From: Pseudomonas kielensis
GTDB lineage: Bacteria > Pseudomonadota > Gammaproteobacteria > Pseudomonadales > Pseudomonadaceae
DNA length: 64,000 nucleotides
Direction: 5' to 3'
NCBI RefSeq assembly: GCF_014236655.1
Contig: NZ_JACMYG010000003.1
Span: 284,779 to 348,778 of the forward strand
In this document: in pieces, positions 61,309-64,000 of the stretch
Position numbering within the stretch: the stretch's first letter is position 1
Layout: each line of letters starts with the position of its first letter
Made by a program: the position numbers and the translations under genes
The notes under the pieces: model-generated
What the model was told of the DNA's origin: nothing
The model's input: the letters and a program-made list of their open reading frames with translations, nothing else
The model's database searches: none

Positions 61309-62295
61309 TTATGGACGCTGGCCTGCCTGCTCAATAGACTCGGGAAACCTTGGTTCATAGCACAGCAGTAACGATACCCAGTGAAAAAAGCCGTGGATCA
61401 GGATTGTTGGCAACAGCAGTAGGTTGATCAAGATAAAAAACCAACCTGCCGACTTGCCAAAAAAACCAGTGTCCAATCGCCACGCGGCCTTGAAGGAGTT
61501 CCATGGCCAGGGGAACTTGCTGATCAACCGCTGGGGCCTGGGGGCGGCATCGGGGCCGTACTCCATGTAGCGACGGATATATTCCCAGAACGCCAGGAGT
61601 TCTGAGGCGTTGCGGGTGGGTTTGCCGACAAAAGTGATTTCGAAGTCGTCTTTGGGCTGGCCTTCGGCGTCAAAAACCCCATGACTTTCCTTTTCCCAAC
61701 CCAGCAGTACAAATCCGCCGATGCCTTCAGCTTCGGACATAGTGGGATCGAGACAGGCGTCGGCTTTGTCCCAGTCCAGCGCGACTACGCCGCCAAGGTG
61801 TTTAGGACGCAGAAGGTAGACTTTTCGGGTGATGCGGTTGAAACGCACGATCAGGCGGCGGGCGGTGAAGGCCTCTAAACGTAGGTGAGGAAAAGCATAC
61901 TTGAAGTATAAATACAGTGAGGCCCCCGAGACGGGAAGTGCCACGAATGAAAATATGTAAGCGCTCCATGGGAATGAGGAAGCATGAGTTTCAATAATGG
62001 TTTCCAATAAATTCATTGCAATGACAGCAAGCATGGATATTAACAGTATGCCCGCAGATCCGGCCGCCAAGGTGAGAGCGCCTCGCTTTTCATCATTTGG
62101 GGTGCGAACATCAATGTATGTTTGGTTGTACTCATACAGCGATTCGTTGTCGGATACAGTGTTCGAAACGCTGTGCTGCACAGTGATAGGCGGTATTTTT
62201 CCACCTTTTGTTTTTTGTTTTTCTGTCTCCTCCACCAATTTTTGATAATCTACTTTTTCGCGCCCATCGAAGGCTAGCCATTCATACAAATACAT
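61309..62295 (-). CDS. DUF6708-like membrane protein, copy 1
   Basis: A 328-aa protein with a soluble N-terminal section (about 70 aa). Two TM segments follow (GALTLAAGSAGILLISMLAVIAM; AYIFSFVALPVSGASLYLYF), then a cytoplasmic domain with conserved RLIVRFNRITRKVYLLRPKHLGGVVALDWDKA and FPWPWNSFKAAWRLD. A C-terminal hydrophobic part (FFILINLLLLPTILIHGFFHWVSLLL) completes it. It is a close paralogue of the protein at 62528-63538. The start ATG shares one base with the stop of a frameshifted upstream remnant. I infer a possible immunity or accessory role for a membrane toxin; DUF6708 naming is from memory. Confidence 0.78.
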   Translation of the reverse strand: MYLYEWLAFDGREKVDYQKLVEETEKQKTKGGKIPPITVQHSVSNTVSDNESLYEYNQTYIDVRTPNDEKRGALTLAAGSAGILLISMLAVIAMNLLETIIETHASSFPWSAYIFSFVALPVSGASLYLYFKYAFPHLRLEAFTARRLIVRFNRITRKVYLLRPKHLGGVVALDWDKADACLDPTMSEAEGIGGFVLLGWEKESHGVFDAEGQPKDDFEITFVGKPTRNASELLAFWEYIRRYMEYGPDAAPRPQRLISKFPWPWNSFKAAWRLDTGFFGKSAGWFFILINLLLLPTILIHGFFHWVSLLLCYEPRFPESIEQAGQRP

Positions 62296-62524
62296 CAGAG
62301 CGTCAACTCTATAGCTTTCTGCATATTTTTCAGGCCCTGGCCTTCATTGATAAGTGTTCCAATCGATCTATACGAAAGCAGCGATGCTGCAGATGGTTTT
62401 GCGGGGCATTTAGTTGCACTACCTCCAGTGAGGTAGGGGACAAAAATGGTGCAGCATAAATATCAGCGATTACCTGCGCTATAGCTTTGGGTAGACAGGT
62501 TTCGTATTGAACGTATCCCCCCAC
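62295..62524 (-). pseudogene. Frameshifted remnant of the upstream toxin-like gene
   Basis: One frame reads LEVVQLNAPQNHLQHRCFRIDR, matching LELTLPNALQNFLKHSTFRINR at the C-terminus of the ORF at 63538-64000. The match continues in another frame as IGTLINEGQGLKNMQKAIELTL, matching LGTPASEEQELRNLNNAIKEAL. The frame switch is at about 62361-62366 (net loss of about four bases relative to a continuous frame). The second frame ends in TGA overlapping the ATG of copy 1, just as the intact gene overlaps copy 2. Confidence 0.75.
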
Positions 62525-62527
62525 TAT

Positions 62528-63538
62528 TTAGCGTGCACTTTTCGATGGTTGTCCCGCCTGCTCGATGGCTTTCGGAAATCTTGGTTCGTAGCAAAGCAGC
62601 AACGATATCCAGTGGAAAAAACCGTGGATCAGGATCACTGGTAACAACAGCAGGTTGATAGAGATAAATAGCCACAACGCTGGATTGCCGAGAAAACTAG
62701 TGTCCAGTCGCCATGCGGCCTTGAAGGAGTTCCACGGCCAGGGGAACTTGCAAATCAACCGCTGGGGTCTGGGCGCTGCATCGAGGCCGCACTCCATGTA
62801 GCGGCGGATGTATTCCCAGAACGCCAGGAGTTCGGCTGCGCTGCGGGTAGGTTTTCCGATAAACGCCAGCTCCACATCCTGCGTTGGCTTACCCTGAAGA
62901 GTCATACCGTCGCCCTTGTCCCAGCCAAGAATCACGAAGCCACCTGTACCCTCCGCTTCACTCATGGCTTTATCTATAACAACGCCGGCCTTGTCCCAGT
63001 CCATGATCAGCGTGCCTCCTATGTGAGGAGGGCGGAGCAAATAGACTTTCTGGGTAATACGGTTGAATCGAATTATCAGGCGGCGACTAGTAAAGGCTTC
63101 AAGTCGCAGGTGCGGGAAGACGTACTTAAAGTACAGGTAAAAGGAAACGCATGAAACACTAATGGCGACTATTGCGAATAAATAAAAGTCCCACGGCATG
63201 GGCTCATCTCTATATTTGTCCAGTCCAAGTAGCGTCTGTAATACCAGGGATAGTGAAAGCAAGCACCCCCATAGAACTGTACCTCCTACACCACCAATAG
63301 CCAGGGTGATCAGTCCTCTCTTCTCATCATTTGGCGTTCGGATGTCCAGGTAGGTTTCATTGTAGGCATACACAGATTCGTTATCTGTTACTTGGGCGGA
63401 TATCGACTCTTTCACTCCCTCAGGGCTATGCAGTTCTGCTTGGCCCGGTTTGCGCTGTAAATTTCGGGCATTTTCCGCGCGTTGCTCGTAAGTGGTTTGC
63501 CCTTTGCTCCAGTGCATGCACCATTCGTACAGATACAT
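62528..63538 (-). CDS. DUF6708-like membrane protein, copy 2
   Basis: A 336-aa paralogue of the protein at 61309-62295. The two are nearly identical over SEAEG.GGFV..GW, GKPTR.A.ELLAFWEYIRRYME.G.DAAPRPQRLI.KFPWPWNSFKAAWRLD and the C-terminal hydrophobic part. They diverge in the first 60 residues, in the first TM pair and in the 185-220 loop. The start overlaps the stop of the upstream ORF by one base (TAATG), implying translational coupling. No ribosome binding site is needed beyond the coupling. Confidence 0.78.
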   Translation of the reverse strand: MYLYEWCMHWSKGQTTYEQRAENARNLQRKPGQAELHSPEGVKESISAQVTDNESVYAYNETYLDIRTPNDEKRGLITLAIGGVGGTVLWGCLLSLSLVLQTLLGLDKYRDEPMPWDFYLFAIVAISVSCVSFYLYFKYVFPHLRLEAFTSRRLIIRFNRITQKVYLLRPPHIGGTLIMDWDKAGVVIDKAMSEAEGTGGFVILGWDKGDGMTLQGKPTQDVELAFIGKPTRSAAELLAFWEYIRRYMECGLDAAPRPQRLICKFPWPWNSFKAAWRLDTSFLGNPALWLFISINLLLLPVILIHGFFHWISLLLCYEPRFPKAIEQAGQPSKSAR

Positions 63539-64000
63539 TAGAGAGCTTCTTTGATGGCGTTATTTAGATTTCTGAGCTCTTGCTCTTCCGACGCTGGGGT
63601 TCCGAGGTCGCGATTTATTCGGAAGGTACTATGCTTCAAAAAGTTTTGTAGGGCGTTTGGTAGTGTTAACTCAAGGGTGAGCGTCAGGGCCAGCGTGGTA
63701 ATGTTTATGTAAATACACCAGCGCAGCATGTATGCCATGCGCAGAGACAGTAAAGTTGATGTCGTAACCGCAGGTTGTAATAGCTTCAGCATCACGTGGT
63801 TCGAGCCGTGCTTCTTCAGTAGGTACTCTAAAAAAGGGCCGGCCAGCGCCAAGCCGATCGCCGCCGAAAAAAAGCCTATTCCTGCTTGTGCAGTCGCTCT
63901 GAGTAGGTAAAGGCTGCCTAATCCCCGTTTCTCATTCAGGTAGTTATCAGCGGCATCGATGTAATCAAACACCGTCCCCACCATAGCCGCCCCACTCGCC
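63538..64000 (-). CDS. C-terminus of a membrane protein, possible pore-type toxin (partial)
   Basis: The reading frame is open to the window edge, so only the last 154 codons are seen; an internal ATG at 63984 need not be the start. Visible features are DYIDAADNYLNEKRGLGSLYLLRATAQAGIGFFSAAIGLALAGPFLEYLL (one TM hairpin-like segment) and a second hydrophobic stretch (MLRWCIYINITTLALTLTLEL). A charged tail ends in NNAIKEAL. The layout resembles C-termini of membrane-targeting T6SS effectors such as the VasX/BTH_I2691 type. This is an inference from pattern and from the coupled downstream gene, not a confirmed family match. Confidence 0.6.
   Translation of the reverse strand, partial: ASGAAMVGTVFDYIDAADNYLNEKRGLGSLYLLRATAQAGIGFFSAAIGLALAGPFLEYLLKKHGSNHVMLKLLQPAVTTSTLLSLRMAYMLRWCIYINITTLALTLTLELTLPNALQNFLKHSTFRINRDLGTPASEEQELRNLNNAIKEAL

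Noticed and set aside
1..64000. CRISPR array, tRNA/rRNA genes, integrase, insertion sequences, phage genes
   Set aside because: No spaced direct repeats, no recognisable tRNA cloverleaf, and no transposase or integrase frame were seen on either strand by reading.

Overview
The window looks like a chromosome segment of a Pseudomonas species, probably of the P. fluorescens/P. putida lineage. Three things point there. The coding sequence is GC-rich. REP-type palindromes of the GTGGGAGC...GGCTTGCC class are present. Long gene blocks match, from memory, the order in other pseudomonads: the Yej/Npp peptide transporter, mltD, gloB, methyltransferase, rnhA, dnaQ, ldcA; and DUF1853, nadK, metallophosphatase, rhomboid, yeaC, DUF2797, pepN, BNR protein, MMPL transporter.

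Layout. 1-7.3 kb holds a five-gene ABC importer operon for peptides and peptide-like antibiotics (two binding proteins, two permeases, one double ATPase cut by the window edge), on the minus strand. 7.6-11.3 kb holds the murein transglycosylase mltD, gloB, a methyltransferase and rnhA. 11.3-19.7 kb is a complete benzoate-to-3-oxoadipate-enol-lactone block (catR, catBCA, benR, benABCD) inserted between rnhA and dnaQ, which are normally neighbours. It carries recognisable CatR and BenR target sites. 19.8-25.5 kb has dnaQ, the lysine decarboxylase ldcA, a GNAT acetyltransferase, a LysR regulator, a small protein and an FMN reductase. 25.7-27.1 kb holds an arsenite pump gene whose regulator arsR has collapsed to a 34-codon remnant.

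28-41 kb carries a plus-strand housekeeping series from nadK to pepN, then a BNR-repeat protein with an MMPL exporter, a lactonase and small proteins. 41-46 kb is sbcD-sbcC with a GST-like gene. 46-53 kb is a tightly overlapping moxR-DUF58-DUF4381-batA-batB-batD operon (MoxR ATPase plus von Willebrand A proteins). 53-55.6 kb encodes a secreted subtilase-like protein with Ig-like domains and a carbohydrate-binding tail; its Asp motif is altered. 55.7-59.1 kb is an L-2-hydroxyglutarate module: a GntR/FCD regulator, LhgO and an MHS-family transporter. The same operator-like sequence occurs in front of the regulator and in front of lhgO.

59.2-64 kb is the most accessory-looking part and becomes visibly more AT-rich. 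It contains a multi-cysteine protein of unknown function and two tandem copies of a membrane protein (DUF6708-like). Each copy is coupled by a one-base stop/start overlap to the C-terminus of an upstream membrane-protein ORF. One of those upstream ORFs runs off the window and the other is a frameshifted remnant. This layout resembles a toxin/immunity locus that has gained a displaced second cassette and is the best candidate for an undescribed system here. No rRNA, tRNA, CRISPR array, integrase or transposase was seen.
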